A stretch of 50,440 bases of DNA from Bacilli bacterium (GCA_017480975.1 JAFURK010000022.1:1-50440); one strand, 5' to 3'; positions 33,313 through 43,315 are shown, counted from the first letter of the stretch. Numbers and translations are program-made. The notes: generated by a model not told the origin, from the sequence alone.

Positions 33313-36300
33313 TGTAACATGGACTGATGAACAATGGGAAGCTATATATGATGATAATAAAAATATTATTGTTTCAGCGGGAGCTGGTTCAGGAAAGACA
33401 GCTGTTTTAACCGAGCGAGTAATTCGTAAATTAAAAGATGGGGTAAATGTAAATGAATTATTGATTTTAACATTTACAAAAGCAGCCGCAGGAGAGATGG
33501 CTGATCGTATTAGAAAGAAAATCAAAAAAATTCCTGAATTAAAAGAACAATTAAATTTATTAGATTCTTCTTATATAACTACTTTTGATAGTTTTGCATT
33601 ATCAATAGTAAAAAGATATCATTATTTACTTAATGTTTCACCAAATATAGGAATTATAGATTCTAATGTGATAGAACTTAAAAAAAATGAAATAATGGAT
33701 GAATTATTTTTAGAGTACTATGAACAACAACATCTTTTGTTTTTAAAAATGATTAAAACTTTTTGTACTAAAGATGATACGGATATTAGAAATTATGTTT
33801 TAAATATTAGTAATAAATTAGATTTATTATCAAATAAAAAAGAATACTTAGAAGAATATCTTGATAAGCATTTTAATGAGGATAAAATAAAAAATGATAT
33901 AAAAATGTATGTTGATTTGATATTGGAACGTATTGCTGATATTAAGCGAAAGGTAGAAGAAATAGGTACTTATGATGGCGAGTTTTCAGCTAAATTAGAG
34001 GAAAGTATTAGCATCTTATATGAAGTCAAATCTTATAATGATTTAGTAGCGAGATTAAATTTAAAGTTACCAAATGCTCCTAGAGGTAGTGATGAAGGAT
34101 TAAAAAATTTAAAGAAGGAAATATCAGAAATTATCAAAGAAATTAAAGAACTTGCCGTTTATGAAAGTGAAGAAGAAATTTTAGATAGTATCAAATCTAC
34201 TTATCAGACAGTAAAAGTTATTGTTGAATTAATTTTAGAATTTACTGATCGAGTAATGAAATATAAGCAGGACAATAATAGCTATGAATTTAATGATATT
34301 GCCATTATGGCCATTAAAGTAGTTAGAGAGAATAAAGAAGTTCAAGAAGAACTTAAAAATTATTTTAAAGAAATAATGATCGATGAATATCAAGATACTA
34401 ATGATTTACAAGAAGAATTTATTGGGATGATTGCTAATCATAATGTTTATATGGTTGGAGATATTAAACAATCTATTTATCGCTTTAGAAATGCTAATCC
34501 ATATATATTTAAAGATAAATATGATACTTATAGCATTAGTAATACTGATAGAAAAATTGATTTAAATAAGAATTTTCGTTCGAGAGGAGAAGTTTTAGAT
34601 AATATAAATACTATTTTTACTTTAATTATGAATGATGATATCGGTGGGGCTGATTATTTAACTAGTCATCAAATGATATTTGGAAATAAGGCTTATTTAA
34701 AAGAAGATGTTGGTCATAGTAATGATATGGAAATATATCAATATGCTTATGATAAAGGGTTAGGTTTTACTAAAGAAGAAACAGAAGCTTTTATAATAGC
34801 TCAAGATATAGTCAAGAAAATGAAAGAAAATTATTTAGTATTTGATAAGGATAATGGTAATTTACGTCCAGCTGTATATGGGGATTTTTCTATTATTATG
34901 GATAGAGCTACATCGTTTGATTTATATAAAAAGATATTTAGTTATTTTAAGATTCCAATTACTTTATTAAAAGATGAAAAAATGAATGAAGAAGATGATA
35001 TTCATGTATTTAGTAATTTAGTTCATTTGATAGTAAAAATAAAGAAAAAAGAATTTGATACGGAATTTAAATATTTATTTACTAGTGTAATGAGAAGTTT
35101 CTTATTTCAAGTCGATGATAGTGTTATATTTGATTATTTTTATAATAATAATTTTGTTGAAAGTGATCTATATAAGGAATGTTTTGAAATTGCTCGTGAA
35201 ATAGATACAATGACTATTCATGAATTATTTGATGTAATAATTACAAAATTTAATTATTATGGGGCATATTTAAGAATAGGGAACATTCATAATGGTATCG
35301 TGAAGATATCGAAGTTAAGAGAGTTAAGTATTAATCTAGAAAATCTAGGATACGACATTGAAAAATTTTCTGATTATTTAGTTAAATTATTAGATGTCGG
35401 CTATAAGATGGAATATAAGGTTCCTGATAATGGTAGTGATGCTGTTAAAATAATGACTATTCACAAATCAAAGGGATTAGAATATCCAGTTTGTTATTTT
35501 AGTGGTTTGTATAAAGAATTTAATATTAGTGATTTAAAGGAAAGTTTTTTAGTTGATAAGGATTATGGAATAATAGTACCTTATTTTAAGGAGGGAATAT
35601 CTCAAACAATATATAAAGAGTTATTGCGTCAAAAATATTTACGTGAAGAAATTAGTGAAAAGATTAGATTATTTTATGTGGCTTTAACTAGAGCGAGAGA
35701 AAAAATGATTTTAATTAAACCAATTAATGATAAAGAGTATGATATATCAAATGTTACAGTATTGGATAATGCTGTTAAGAATAAATATCGAACACTTGCT
35801 GATATGTTAGATACGATAGAATTTAGAATTAATTCAAAATATAAAATGATTGATTTAGCCAGTGTTAATTTAACAAAAGATTATGCTATTGTTGGTCAAA
35901 GTAATTTTAAAGAAAAATTGAATAAAGTATCGGATAAAATAGACATACATGAATTAGATATAGTAAATGAAACGAAAGAACAATCAACTTTTTCTAAGAA
36001 TATGAATGAATTAATAAATAAAGATACATATTCTTCAATTAAGTTTGGTACGGAAATTCATGAATATTTAGAATTTATTGATTTTAAAAATCCTAATTTA
36101 GAGATAATTGCTAATGATTTTATTAAAAAGTTAATAAAGCAGTTTATTTCCCAGCCTATTATGAAGGATGTTGATAAGGCTACTATTTATCAAGAATATG
36201 AATTTATTTATGAAGATAAGGGAGTAGAGTATCATGGTGTAATTGATTTGATGTTAGAATATGATAATTATATTAATATAATTGATTATAAGTTAAAAAA

Positions 36301-36427
36301 TGTAGTTGATGATGCCTATAAGAAACAATTAAAAGGTTATCAAAAATTTATTCAATCTAAGACTAAAAAACAAGTTAATTTATATCTATATTCCATTTTG
36401 GATAATAGACTTGTTTCAATTAAATAG
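33290..36427 (+). CDS. addA: AddA helicase-nuclease subunit
   Basis: 1045 residues, a UvrD-type SF1A helicase with a C-terminal nuclease. Walker A AGAGSGKT at 30-37; TFTKAAAGEMADRI; Walker B MIDEYQDTND; motif III VGDIKQSIYRFRNANP; motif V IMTIHKSKGLEYPV; motif VI RLFYVALTRAREK. The nuclease domain near the end has GTEIHEYLEF, YHGVIDLML and NIIDYKLKN with the expected acidic and Lys residues. It is somewhat shorter than the roughly 1230 residues of B. subtilis AddA. AGGAGGGG lies seven bases before ATG 33290, inside addB. Confidence 0.96.
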   Translation: MIPKKPADVTWTDEQWEAIYDDNKNIIVSAGAGSGKTAVLTERVIRKLKDGVNVNELLILTFTKAAAGEMADRIRKKIKKIPELKEQLNLLDSSYITTFDSFALSIVKRYHYLLNVSPNIGIIDSNVIELKKNEIMDELFLEYYEQQHLLFLKMIKTFCTKDDTDIRNYVLNISNKLDLLSNKKEYLEEYLDKHFNEDKIKNDIKMYVDLILERIADIKRKVEEIGTYDGEFSAKLEESISILYEVKSYNDLVARLNLKLPNAPRGSDEGLKNLKKEISEIIKEIKELAVYESEEEILDSIKSTYQTVKVIVELILEFTDRVMKYKQDNNSYEFNDIAIMAIKVVRENKEVQEELKNYFKEIMIDEYQDTNDLQEEFIGMIANHNVYMVGDIKQSIYRFRNANPYIFKDKYDTYSISNTDRKIDLNKNFRSRGEVLDNINTIFTLIMNDDIGGADYLTSHQMIFGNKAYLKEDVGHSNDMEIYQYAYDKGLGFTKEETEAFIIAQDIVKKMKENYLVFDKDNGNLRPAVYGDFSIIMDRATSFDLYKKIFSYFKIPITLLKDEKMNEEDDIHVFSNLVHLIVKIKKKEFDTEFKYLFTSVMRSFLFQVDDSVIFDYFYNNNFVESDLYKECFEIAREIDTMTIHELFDVIITKFNYYGAYLRIGNIHNGIVKISKLRELSINLENLGYDIEKFSDYLVKLLDVGYKMEYKVPDNGSDAVKIMTIHKSKGLEYPVCYFSGLYKEFNISDLKESFLVDKDYGIIVPYFKEGISQTIYKELLRQKYLREEISEKIRLFYVALTRAREKMILIKPINDKEYDISNVTVLDNAVKNKYRTLADMLDTIEFRINSKYKMIDLASVNLTKDYAIVGQSNFKEKLNKVSDKIDIHELDIVNETKEQSTFSKNMNELINKDTYSSIKFGTEIHEYLEFIDFKNPNLEIIANDFIKKLIKQFISQPIMKDVDKATIYQEYEFIYEDKGVEYHGVIDLMLEYDNYINIIDYKLKNVVDDAYKKQLKGYQKFIQSKTKKQVNLYLYSILDNRLVSIK

Positions 36428-36560
36428 TAATGATGCTAATGTTCGTATTTTGTTTGTAAATTTTAATTTTTTTAGCTATTTTTTCAAAATACTATTAAAA
36501 TAATAAAATTTATAGTACAATTATTTTGGGTATTAAGACAATGCAATGAAAGGAGACTAT

Positions 36561-37466
36561 ATGTCTAATAATATTGTATTGGAATGTAATAATATTTGGA
36601 AAAAAATAGGACATCATGTTATTGTAAATGATGTGTCATTGCTGCTGCGCCAAGGAGATATTTTAGGGTTTATTGGTCCGAATGGTGCGGGAAAAACTAC
36701 CACGATTAAATTGATGTTGGGATTACAGTTTTTTAATGGTGGTAGTGTTAAAATAGGGGGATATGACTTAAGAAAAGATTTTGTTTCAGCAATTTCTAAT
36801 GTTGGAGCAATTATTGAAAATCCTGATTTATATATGTATATGAGTGGCTATGAAAATTTAAAGATATGTACTAAGTTATATGGATTGTCAGAGGATAGAA
36901 TTTTAGAAGTTGCTAAATTGGTTGGATTAGAAAATAGAATACATGATAAAGTAAAAAAATATTCTTTGGGTATGAGACAAAGATTAGGAATTGCCCAAGC
37001 TATTATTCATAGGCCTAAGGTATTAATTTTAGATGAACCTATGAATGGCTTAGATCCTGAGGGAATAAAGGATTTAAAAGTATTATTGGAAAAGTTGGCT
37101 TCAGAAGAAAATATGGCAATTTTAGTTTCTAGTCATATCTTAAGTGAACTTGAAAACTTTTGTAATAGGATATGTATTTTAGTAAAGGGAAAAATTGTTC
37201 AAGACTTAAAAATAGACGAAATAAAAGAAAAATTGGCAAATTTAAATTATATATTAGAGGTAAATAGAATAGATTTACATGAGATTTTATATCATTTTGA
37301 AGTTATTGATGAAAACCATATAAAGATAAATACGACAAAAGATAAGCTAGCTAATATATTGAAAACATTATTATTAAATGATGTTGATATTTATGAAATT
37401 AAAAAGGAAGTAAATTCTTTAGAAGATGTTTTTCTAAAAGTTACTAAGGATATTTCTAATGATTAA
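36561..37466 (+). CDS. ABC transporter ATP-binding protein
   Basis: 301 residues. Walker A GPNGAGKTT, signature YSLGMRQRLGIAQA, Walker B VLILDEPMNGLDP, switch His in SSHILSEL. The C-terminal 80 residues resemble the regulatory tail of bacitracin/lantibiotic-type exporters. ATG 36561 is chosen because AAAGGAG lies five bases upstream; ATG 36546 would place that site inside the coding region. It overlaps the permease gene by 8 bases. Confidence 0.93.
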   Translation: MSNNIVLECNNIWKKIGHHVIVNDVSLLLRQGDILGFIGPNGAGKTTTIKLMLGLQFFNGGSVKIGGYDLRKDFVSAISNVGAIIENPDLYMYMSGYENLKICTKLYGLSEDRILEVAKLVGLENRIHDKVKKYSLGMRQRLGIAQAIIHRPKVLILDEPMNGLDPEGIKDLKVLLEKLASEENMAILVSSHILSELENFCNRICILVKGKIVQDLKIDEIKEKLANLNYILEVNRIDLHEILYHFEVIDENHIKINTTKDKLANILKTLLLNDVDIYEIKKEVNSLEDVFLKVTKDISND

Positions 37467-38931
37467 GTTAGTTGTAGTAGAATTAAAGAAAATATTTAAG
37501 AAAAAAAGTATTTATGTTATATGGGGATTGATGTTTGGATTTTGTCTTTTAAATAATATTTTGTATTATAGGGATTATGATGATAATGGTAATTATAAGT
37601 ATTTGGAATTAGATAATTTAAAGGAAGAAAAGTTAAAGTTAGAAGAAGAATTGTTACAGTATAATAAAGATAATCAAAATGAAGTTACAATGTATATAAC
37701 GATTAAAACGAAGTTAGATATTTTAAAGTTGAAGGAAAATTTTTCAAATAGTAGTTGGCAGTATCATAAGGTTAATACCTATTTATATGATATTATTTAT
37801 CAAATTAATTATTATCAATATATTGAAAAGAATATTGATGAACTTACGAAGAAAAAAGAAGAATATCAGGTTGTATTAAATAAATTGAACGAAAATAATT
37901 ATAAGTATTTTTTGAATATGGAAATCAAAAAGAATGTTGATATTCAAAATGAGTTAAAGAAGCAATATTTAAATGAAAATGATGATAAAATAAAGTTAGA
38001 TTTACAGGAACAAATAAAAAACAATGAATTAACTTTAAAAATATTAAATTATCGTTTAAATAATGATATTAAGGAAGATAATAGTTATTTAAATCTCGCT
38101 TTAGAAAGTTATCAAGAAAATTATAAGACAGTTAAATACTTTGAAGAATTAGGTGATATTAAAAGCTATCAAGACAAATTTGATTATCAAGAAGCTCTTT
38201 CAGAAGTTAAAATTTCTCAATATATTGTTGAAAATAAATTGAATATTAATAAACAAAATAATTTAAGTTTTCAACTAAGAACGATTGTAGAAGATTATGA
38301 AATCTTTATTGTTATGTTAGTTTTAATAGTTAGTGGAGTGATTATTTGTGATGAGTTTCGTGATGGAACCATAAAATTACTCTTGATAAAACCTTATTCT
38401 CGAGGTAGAATATTATTGAGTAAGTATTTTACTTCTATCATTGTAGTTCTAATTAGTATATTATTGTTGATTGCTATGCAGTTAATTATTGGTGGAATCA
38501 TTTTTGGATTAGAAAGTTTGAATATTCCAGTGGTGGTTTATGACTTTGATAAGGCCAAATTAGTGGAATATTCAGTATTTCAATATATGATAATTAGAAT
38601 AGGTGCTAGGATGCCTTTCTTGCTAATGTTGATTACTATTTCAATATTTTTAGGTGTGATTTTTAGTAGTACGATAATTTCAATTACAATGCCTTTAATA
38701 TTTTATATGTTTAGCTCAACAATTTTAAATTTGGCTAGTCAATATAAATTAGAAATTATGAAATATTTAGTGAACTTTAATTGGAATTTACAAGATTACT
38801 TATTTGGAAGATTGCCTGCTAATTCATTTATAAATTTTAGATTTTCTATTATAATATTATTAGGATATTTTATAGTGTTATGGACTGTGACTTATATAAT
38901 TTTCAAGAAGAAAGATATTAAGAATATTTAG
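37459..38931 (+). CDS. ABC-2 type permease with large extracytoplasmic coiled-coil loop
   Basis: 490 residues. Membrane segment 1 lies at about 16-32, then some 230 charged, Asn/Lys/Glu-rich residues predicted as coiled coil, then five more membrane segments from about residue 278. The sequence VSGVIICDEFRDGTIKLLL is typical of ABC-2/ABC-2-like permeases. With the preceding ATPase it should form an exporter. The large loop is characteristic of some peptide-sensing or immunity exporters; the substrate is unknown. The start overlaps the ATPase stop. Confidence 0.88.
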   Translation: MIKLVVVELKKIFKKKSIYVIWGLMFGFCLLNNILYYRDYDDNGNYKYLELDNLKEEKLKLEEELLQYNKDNQNEVTMYITIKTKLDILKLKENFSNSSWQYHKVNTYLYDIIYQINYYQYIEKNIDELTKKKEEYQVVLNKLNENNYKYFLNMEIKKNVDIQNELKKQYLNENDDKIKLDLQEQIKNNELTLKILNYRLNNDIKEDNSYLNLALESYQENYKTVKYFEELGDIKSYQDKFDYQEALSEVKISQYIVENKLNINKQNNLSFQLRTIVEDYEIFIVMLVLIVSGVIICDEFRDGTIKLLLIKPYSRGRILLSKYFTSIIVVLISILLLIAMQLIIGGIIFGLESLNIPVVVYDFDKAKLVEYSVFQYMIIRIGARMPFLLMLITISIFLGVIFSSTIISITMPLIFYMFSSTILNLASQYKLEIMKYLVNFNWNLQDYLFGRLPANSFINFRFSIIILLGYFIVLWTVTYIIFKKKDIKNI

Positions 38932-38942
38932 GAGTTGGTAAG

Positions 38943-39572
38943 ATGGTGACAACAATAAAAAACATAATAACTAGTTATTTTTCTGATGTTTGGCCAATTA
39001 TAATTATTATTACAGTAATAGTAAGTTCACTTCGAATAGCATACTTAATTAAGAATAATCAAAAATTTTGTTTTTATAAAGAAGTATTTATGTTGTTATT
39101 TATTCTTTATGTAATGTGCTTATTTGAAGTAGTTACTTTACAAGATCATAATTATGGATTATCAAATTATATTCCATTTAAGGAGATATTTCGCTACGAA
39201 ATGGGGAGTTATTTATTCGTAAGAAATATAATTGGAAATATTTTATTGTTTTTACCTTATGGTTATTTTGCTGCTGATTATTTAAAAAGTAAAAAAGTAT
39301 TACCAGTTTGTTTTTTAACATTTTTAGTTACTATAACAATTGAACTTGTGCAACTAAATATAGGAAGAACTTTCGATATTGATGATGTAATTTTGAATAC
39401 TTTAGGTGGAATGTTAGGGTATTTTCTATATCGAGGAATTGAAAAAATTAAAGTTAAATTACCAAAATTTTTTAAAACCGATGGTTTCATTAACTTTTTT
39501 GTGATATTAATATTAATTATAAGTATAGTTTATTTATTTGATTGGCCGGTAATTGAATGGCTTAATTCATAG
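38943..39572 (+). CDS. VanZ-family membrane protein
   Basis: 209 residues with about five membrane segments. The VanZ-like core includes NYIPFKEIFRYEM, the NIIGNILLFLPYGYF motif and ELVQLNIGRTFDIDDVILNT. VanZ proteins give low-level teicoplanin resistance in one context; most homologs have no proven role. It follows the ABC permease by 11 bases and precedes ybeY by 14, so the exporter and the ybeY-recO block may share a transcript. Confidence 0.88.
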   Translation: MVTTIKNIITSYFSDVWPIIIIITVIVSSLRIAYLIKNNQKFCFYKEVFMLLFILYVMCLFEVVTLQDHNYGLSNYIPFKEIFRYEMGSYLFVRNIIGNILLFLPYGYFAADYLKSKKVLPVCFLTFLVTITIELVQLNIGRTFDIDDVILNTLGGMLGYFLYRGIEKIKVKLPKFFKTDGFINFFVILILIISIVYLFDWPVIEWLNS

Positions 39573-39586
39573 GAGAAGGTGAAGTT

Positions 39587-40027
39587 ATGTTTGATATTAT
39601 TAATAATAGTAATCAAGATGTATCAGAGTTAGATATATTAGAAGAATATGTTAAATATGTTACAAAAAAATTAGAAATAGAGAAAGCTATTTTTAATATA
39701 ATTCTAGTTGATGAAGAAGAAATTCATAATCTAAATCGAGATTATCGAGGTGTTGATAAAAAAACAGATGTAATAACATTTGCTTTAGAAGATGGAGATG
39801 GCTTCAAAAATCCAGAGATAAGGATGCTGGGGGATATTTATTTATGTATTCCAGTAGCTTATGAACAAGCTGAAATCTATGGTCATTCTAAAATGAGAGA
39901 AGTTTGTTTTTTAGCAACTCATGGCATTTTACATTTGTTAGGGTATGATCATATGGTAGAGGAAGATGAAAAAATAATGTTTGCTCTACAGGAGGAGTTG
40001 TTAAGTAAATATGAAATTACTAGGTAG
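39587..40027 (+). CDS. ybeY: Endoribonuclease YbeY
   Basis: 146 residues. The metal site is HGILHLLGYDH, the H-x3-H-x5-H motif of the UPF0054/YbeY family; NRDYRGVDKKTDVITFAL is the conserved upstream segment. It takes part in 16S rRNA 3' maturation and ribosome quality control. It overlaps dgkA by 17 bases. This begins the conserved ybeY-dgkA-cdd-era-yqzL-recO order; the usual phoH neighbour is missing upstream. Confidence 0.96.
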   Translation: MFDIINNSNQDVSELDILEEYVKYVTKKLEIEKAIFNIILVDEEEIHNLNRDYRGVDKKTDVITFALEDGDGFKNPEIRMLGDIYLCIPVAYEQAEIYGHSKMREVCFLATHGILHLLGYDHMVEEDEKIMFALQEELLSKYEITR

Positions 40028-40427
40028 ACTAAAAATTAGAAAAATATTAAAAAGACAAGGAAAATCTGGTTTTTTTGAAAGTGTTGGACATGCCTTAGAT
40101 GGTATTAATTATACTGCTGAACGCGAAAGAAATTTTAGAATTGAAATATTTGTTGCTATTATGGTTACTATTGCAAGCTTTATTTTAAAAGTTAGTTTAA
40201 TGGAATGGTGTATTTTAGTTCTTGTTATGGGAATGATATTAGCTTTAGAAATGGTAAATACAGCGATGGAAAGATGTGTCGATTTAGTTACTAAAGATTA
40301 TAAAGAATTAGCTAAGGCCGCCAAAGATGTTTCGGCTGGAGCGGTATTTATGATGAGTATGTTTTCAGTTATCATAGGTATTATAATTTTTTTGCCAAAG
40401 ATATTAGAAATGTTAGGAGGAAGATAG
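40011..40427 (+). CDS. dgkA: Diacylglycerol/undecaprenol kinase
   Basis: 138 residues with three membrane segments. Family motifs GHALDGINYTAERERNFRIE and LALEMVNTAMERCVDLV contain the catalytic and metal-binding Glu residues. In Gram-positives this enzyme mainly phosphorylates undecaprenol for the lipid carrier pool. It overlaps the end of ybeY; AGGAGG lies some 15 bases upstream of ATG 40011. Confidence 0.95.
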   Translation: MKLLGRLKIRKILKRQGKSGFFESVGHALDGINYTAERERNFRIEIFVAIMVTIASFILKVSLMEWCILVLVMGMILALEMVNTAMERCVDLVTKDYKELAKAAKDVSAGAVFMMSMFSVIIGIIIFLPKILEMLGGR

Positions 40428-40428
40428 T

Positions 40429-40812
40429 ATGAAAGAAAAATTAGAAAGTTTATTAAAAAATGCATATAGTCCTTATTATAAATTTCCAGTGGCAGCAATT
40501 GTTGTTATGAAAGATGAAAAGGAATTTGGTGGTGTTAATGTTGAAAATGCTAATGGAACAAGTATTTGCGCTGAAAGAAATGCAATTGCAAGTGCAGTAG
40601 CAGCAGGTTATAAAAAAAATGACTTTGATAAAATTTATATCATGTTATCAAGTGGTGAGTTTGGTACGCCTTGTTTTGCTTGCCGCCAAGTAATACAAGA
40701 ATTTATGGATTTAGATTGCTCAGTTATTAGTGTAAATAAAAATGGAGATGAAAAGGAATATTCGGTAAAGGAATTATGTCCTTATCCATTTTCGCAAGAG
40801 GATTTAAGATGA
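40429..40812 (+). CDS. cdd: Cytidine deaminase
   Basis: 127 residues. Zinc site CAERNAIASAVAAG (Cys and catalytic Glu) and PCFACRQ (two Cys). The substrate-binding NVENANG lies just before. It deaminates cytidine and deoxycytidine in pyrimidine salvage. Its stop overlaps the era start as ATGA. Confidence 0.96.
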   Translation: MKEKLESLLKNAYSPYYKFPVAAIVVMKDEKEFGGVNVENANGTSICAERNAIASAVAAGYKKNDFDKIYIMLSSGEFGTPCFACRQVIQEFMDLDCSVISVNKNGDEKEYSVKELCPYPFSQEDLR

Positions 40813-41696
40813 AAAGTGGATTTGTTAGTTTAATTGGTAGACCAAATGTTGGCAAAAGTACACTTTTAAATGCCATTATTGGTCGAAAAGTGGCAATAAC
40901 ATCTAGTACGGCGCAAACTACTAGAAACATGATACAAGGTATTTATCACGGAGATGATTTACAAATTGTATTTGTAGATACTCCAGGTATTCATAAACCA
41001 CAAAATAAATTAGGTAAGGCTTTGAACAAACAAGCTTATTATAATTTAGATGATGTAGATGTAATTTTATTTTTAACAGATGTTACTCAAAAGTTAGGTA
41101 CTGGAGATAAGTTTATAATTGAAAAATTAAAAGAAACTAAAGTTCCAGTAATATTGATTTTAAATAAAATAGATAAAATTCCTTATGAAATGATTTTACC
41201 AAAAATAGTAGAATATAAAGACTTATATGATTTTAAAGAAATAATTCCGGTGTCAGCATTCAAGAAAAAAAATATTGATGAATTAATAAAAACTGTTTCT
41301 AAATATCTAACAGACGATATTAAATATTTTGATGATAATACAATTACTAATGTGAGTACTACGTTTTCTATTTCTGAATTAATAAGAGAAAAAGTTTTAT
41401 TTTTAACAAAGGAAGAAGTACCTCATTCAGTTACTTGTATTGTTGAAGATATTAGTGAAGATAAAAATAATGTTAGTATTGGTGCTTCAGTTATTGTTGA
41501 TAGAGAAAACTTAAAAAAAATATTAGTTGGTAAAAATGGAAGTATGATTAAAAAAATTGGAATGGAAGCTAGAAAAGACATAGAAGAATTATTAAATAAG
41601 AAAGTCTATTTGGATTTAAGGGTAAAAGTTGTAAATAATTGGCGTGAAAAAGATCAATTTTTAAATCAATTAGGTTATGAAGATTTTAATTCATAA
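40809..41696 (+). CDS. era: GTPase Era
   Basis: 295 residues. G1 GRPNVGKST, G2 region ATTRNMIQG-like (TAQTTRNMIQGIYHG), G3 DTPGIHKP, G4 LNKIDKI, then a KH domain with ILVGKNGSMIKKIGMEAR. Era binds the 3' end of 16S rRNA and assists 30S assembly. ATG 40809 gives the expected MKSGFVSLIGRPN start and overlaps the cdd stop; the longer frame from 40776 is not needed. Confidence 0.97.
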   Translation: MKSGFVSLIGRPNVGKSTLLNAIIGRKVAITSSTAQTTRNMIQGIYHGDDLQIVFVDTPGIHKPQNKLGKALNKQAYYNLDDVDVILFLTDVTQKLGTGDKFIIEKLKETKVPVILILNKIDKIPYEMILPKIVEYKDLYDFKEIIPVSAFKKKNIDELIKTVSKYLTDDIKYFDDNTITNVSTTFSISELIREKVLFLTKEEVPHSVTCIVEDISEDKNNVSIGASVIVDRENLKKILVGKNGSMIKKIGMEARKDIEELLNKKVYLDLRVKVVNNWREKDQFLNQLGYEDFNS

Positions 41697-41748
41697 AATA
41701 TGTGTATAAAATATTTGATTTTATCACATTATGATAATGGTGATAAAA

Positions 41749-41868
41749 ATGAATCGAAATGATCTTTGGTTGTTATTTGCAAAAACAGGTAAAATTGAAT
41801 ATTATTTAAAATATAAAAATTATCAAGAGGAGAAAGAAGAAATAATAGAAGATGATAAAGAAGATTGA
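41749..41868 (+). CDS. yqzL: YqzL-like small protein
   Basis: 39 residues, acidic at the C-terminus. The NDLWLLFAKTGKIEYYLKYK segment resembles B. subtilis YqzL, a small protein of unknown function found, as here, between era and recO. GGTGAT precedes ATG 41749 by a few bases. Its end overlaps the recO start by 17 bases, supporting that it is translated. Confidence 0.75.
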   Translation: MNRNDLWLLFAKTGKIEYYLKYKNYQEEKEEIIEDDKED

Positions 41869-42589
41869 AGGTATTATAATTAGTACTGTCGATTATAAAG
41901 AAAGTAGTAAAATTGTTAATATTTTGACTCGTGACGAAGGTTTAATTGGTGTTTTAGCTAAAGGAAGTAAAAATCCCAAAAGCAAAATAGCGACTACTTC
42001 TAATATTTTAACTTATGGGATATTTTATTTAAATTATTATAAGGGAAGTATACCATTATTAACAGAAGTAGATTTAAAGGATTCTTTTAAAATTATTAGA
42101 AAAGATATTTTAAAAATGAATTATGCTGTCTTTTTGTTGGAGTTAGTTACTCAAGTTTATAGATATGATAAAACAGAAACCGTTTATAATCTATTGATTA
42201 ATGGATTGGTTAAAATAAATGAAGGTTATGATGAACAAATTATAACGAATATTATTGAATTAAAAATGTTACAATATTTGGGGATTAAACCAGTTGTTGA
42301 TTGTTGCGTAAATTGCCAAAAGAAGACAGATATTGTTACGATTTCTAGTTATAAAGGTGGTTATTTATGTAAGGATTGTGTTGGAAATGAAAATATTTAC
42401 CAATTAAAGACTATGCATTTAATTAGAATGTTTTATTATGTAGATTTAGCTAAAATAACAAAAATTGATATTAATGATACAATAAAAAAAGAGCTCAGTA
42501 GTTTTATTGATGATTATTATGAACGATATTCAGGCTTATATTTAAAGAGTAAACATTTATTAGAAGAATTTGCTAAAGTTAATATTTAA
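41852..42589 (+). CDS. recO: DNA repair protein RecO
   Basis: 245 residues. An N-terminal OB fold (IIISTVDYKESSKIVNILTR) is followed by helices and a zinc finger, CCVNC and CKDC. RecO with RecR loads RecA onto SSB-coated DNA in the RecFOR route, complementing AddAB encoded 6 kb upstream. It ends the conserved era-yqzL-recO block. Confidence 0.95.
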   Translation: MIKKIEGIIISTVDYKESSKIVNILTRDEGLIGVLAKGSKNPKSKIATTSNILTYGIFYLNYYKGSIPLLTEVDLKDSFKIIRKDILKMNYAVFLLELVTQVYRYDKTETVYNLLINGLVKINEGYDEQIITNIIELKMLQYLGIKPVVDCCVNCQKKTDIVTISSYKGGYLCKDCVGNENIYQLKTMHLIRMFYYVDLAKITKIDINDTIKKELSSFIDDYYERYSGLYLKSKHLLEEFAKVNI

Positions 42590-42673
42590 AAGGTTATATT
42601 TAAATTAATTTAAGTTTTAGGAAGGAGTATCCAATAAATGTAGTGATTACATAATTTGGTTTATGTGTTAGCG

Positions 42674-43291
42674 ATGAATGATGATGTAAGAGAAAATTTT
42701 AATGCTTATAAAAGCGCAAATGATACTAATAAACTTAACATATTTATTGCTTCTTCTTCGCGGGAAGAGATAAAACCAATCTATTTAGACTGTGCTAGTT
42801 CTATTTCTAGAACTTTAGCTAACTTAGGATATAATTTATCTTTTGGAGCTGGTACTGTTGGAATGATGGGAAAATGTTATGAAGAATTTAATAAAGTTAG
42901 TGCTGAAATATATTCTTATACGATAGAAAAATATCAAGACGATTTAAAAGATTTAAATAGCACAAAAGAAGTAGTTTTAGATACTACTTTTGATCGGACT
43001 AAAGAACTTTATGATAGAGCTGATATTATTCTTTTTCTTCCTGGAGGAACTGGAACTTTATCAGAATTATTTAGTATTTTAGAAGAAAATAGAAGTGTTT
43101 TAAAACCTAAAAAGATAATCTTATATAATTATAATGATTTTTATAATAAAATTCTTGATTTTATAAATTATTTAATTTCAGAAAGATTTAATGATGATAC
43201 TATATATAATTATTTTGATATTTGTAATACGGAAGTAGAAGTTATTACTTTATTGAATGAGGAGAATAATAAACTTTTGATAAAAAAATAA
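42674..43291 (+). CDS. LOG-family protein (TIGR00730-like)
   Basis: About 205 residues. The LOG signature PGGTGTLSE and the upstream GAGTVGMMG phosphate loop identify the lysine-decarboxylase-like/LOG fold; family members cleave nucleotide phosphoribosyl bonds (cytokinin-riboside monophosphates in plants). The bacterial substrate is uncertain. The start is odd: a strong GGAAGGAG site at 42620-42627 is followed by ATG 42638, in frame with this gene, but that ATG is followed at once by TAG and TGA. Coding can resume only at TTG 42656, GTG 42665 or ATG 42674, none with a good site of its own. Confidence 0.75.
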   Translation: MNDDVRENFNAYKSANDTNKLNIFIASSSREEIKPIYLDCASSISRTLANLGYNLSFGAGTVGMMGKCYEEFNKVSAEIYSYTIEKYQDDLKDLNSTKEVVLDTTFDRTKELYDRADIILFLPGGTGTLSELFSILEENRSVLKPKKIILYNYNDFYNKILDFINYLISERFNDDTIYNYFDICNTEVEVITLLNEENNKLLIKK

Positions 43292-43315
43292 TATATTTTT
43301 AGAAAAAATAAATAT

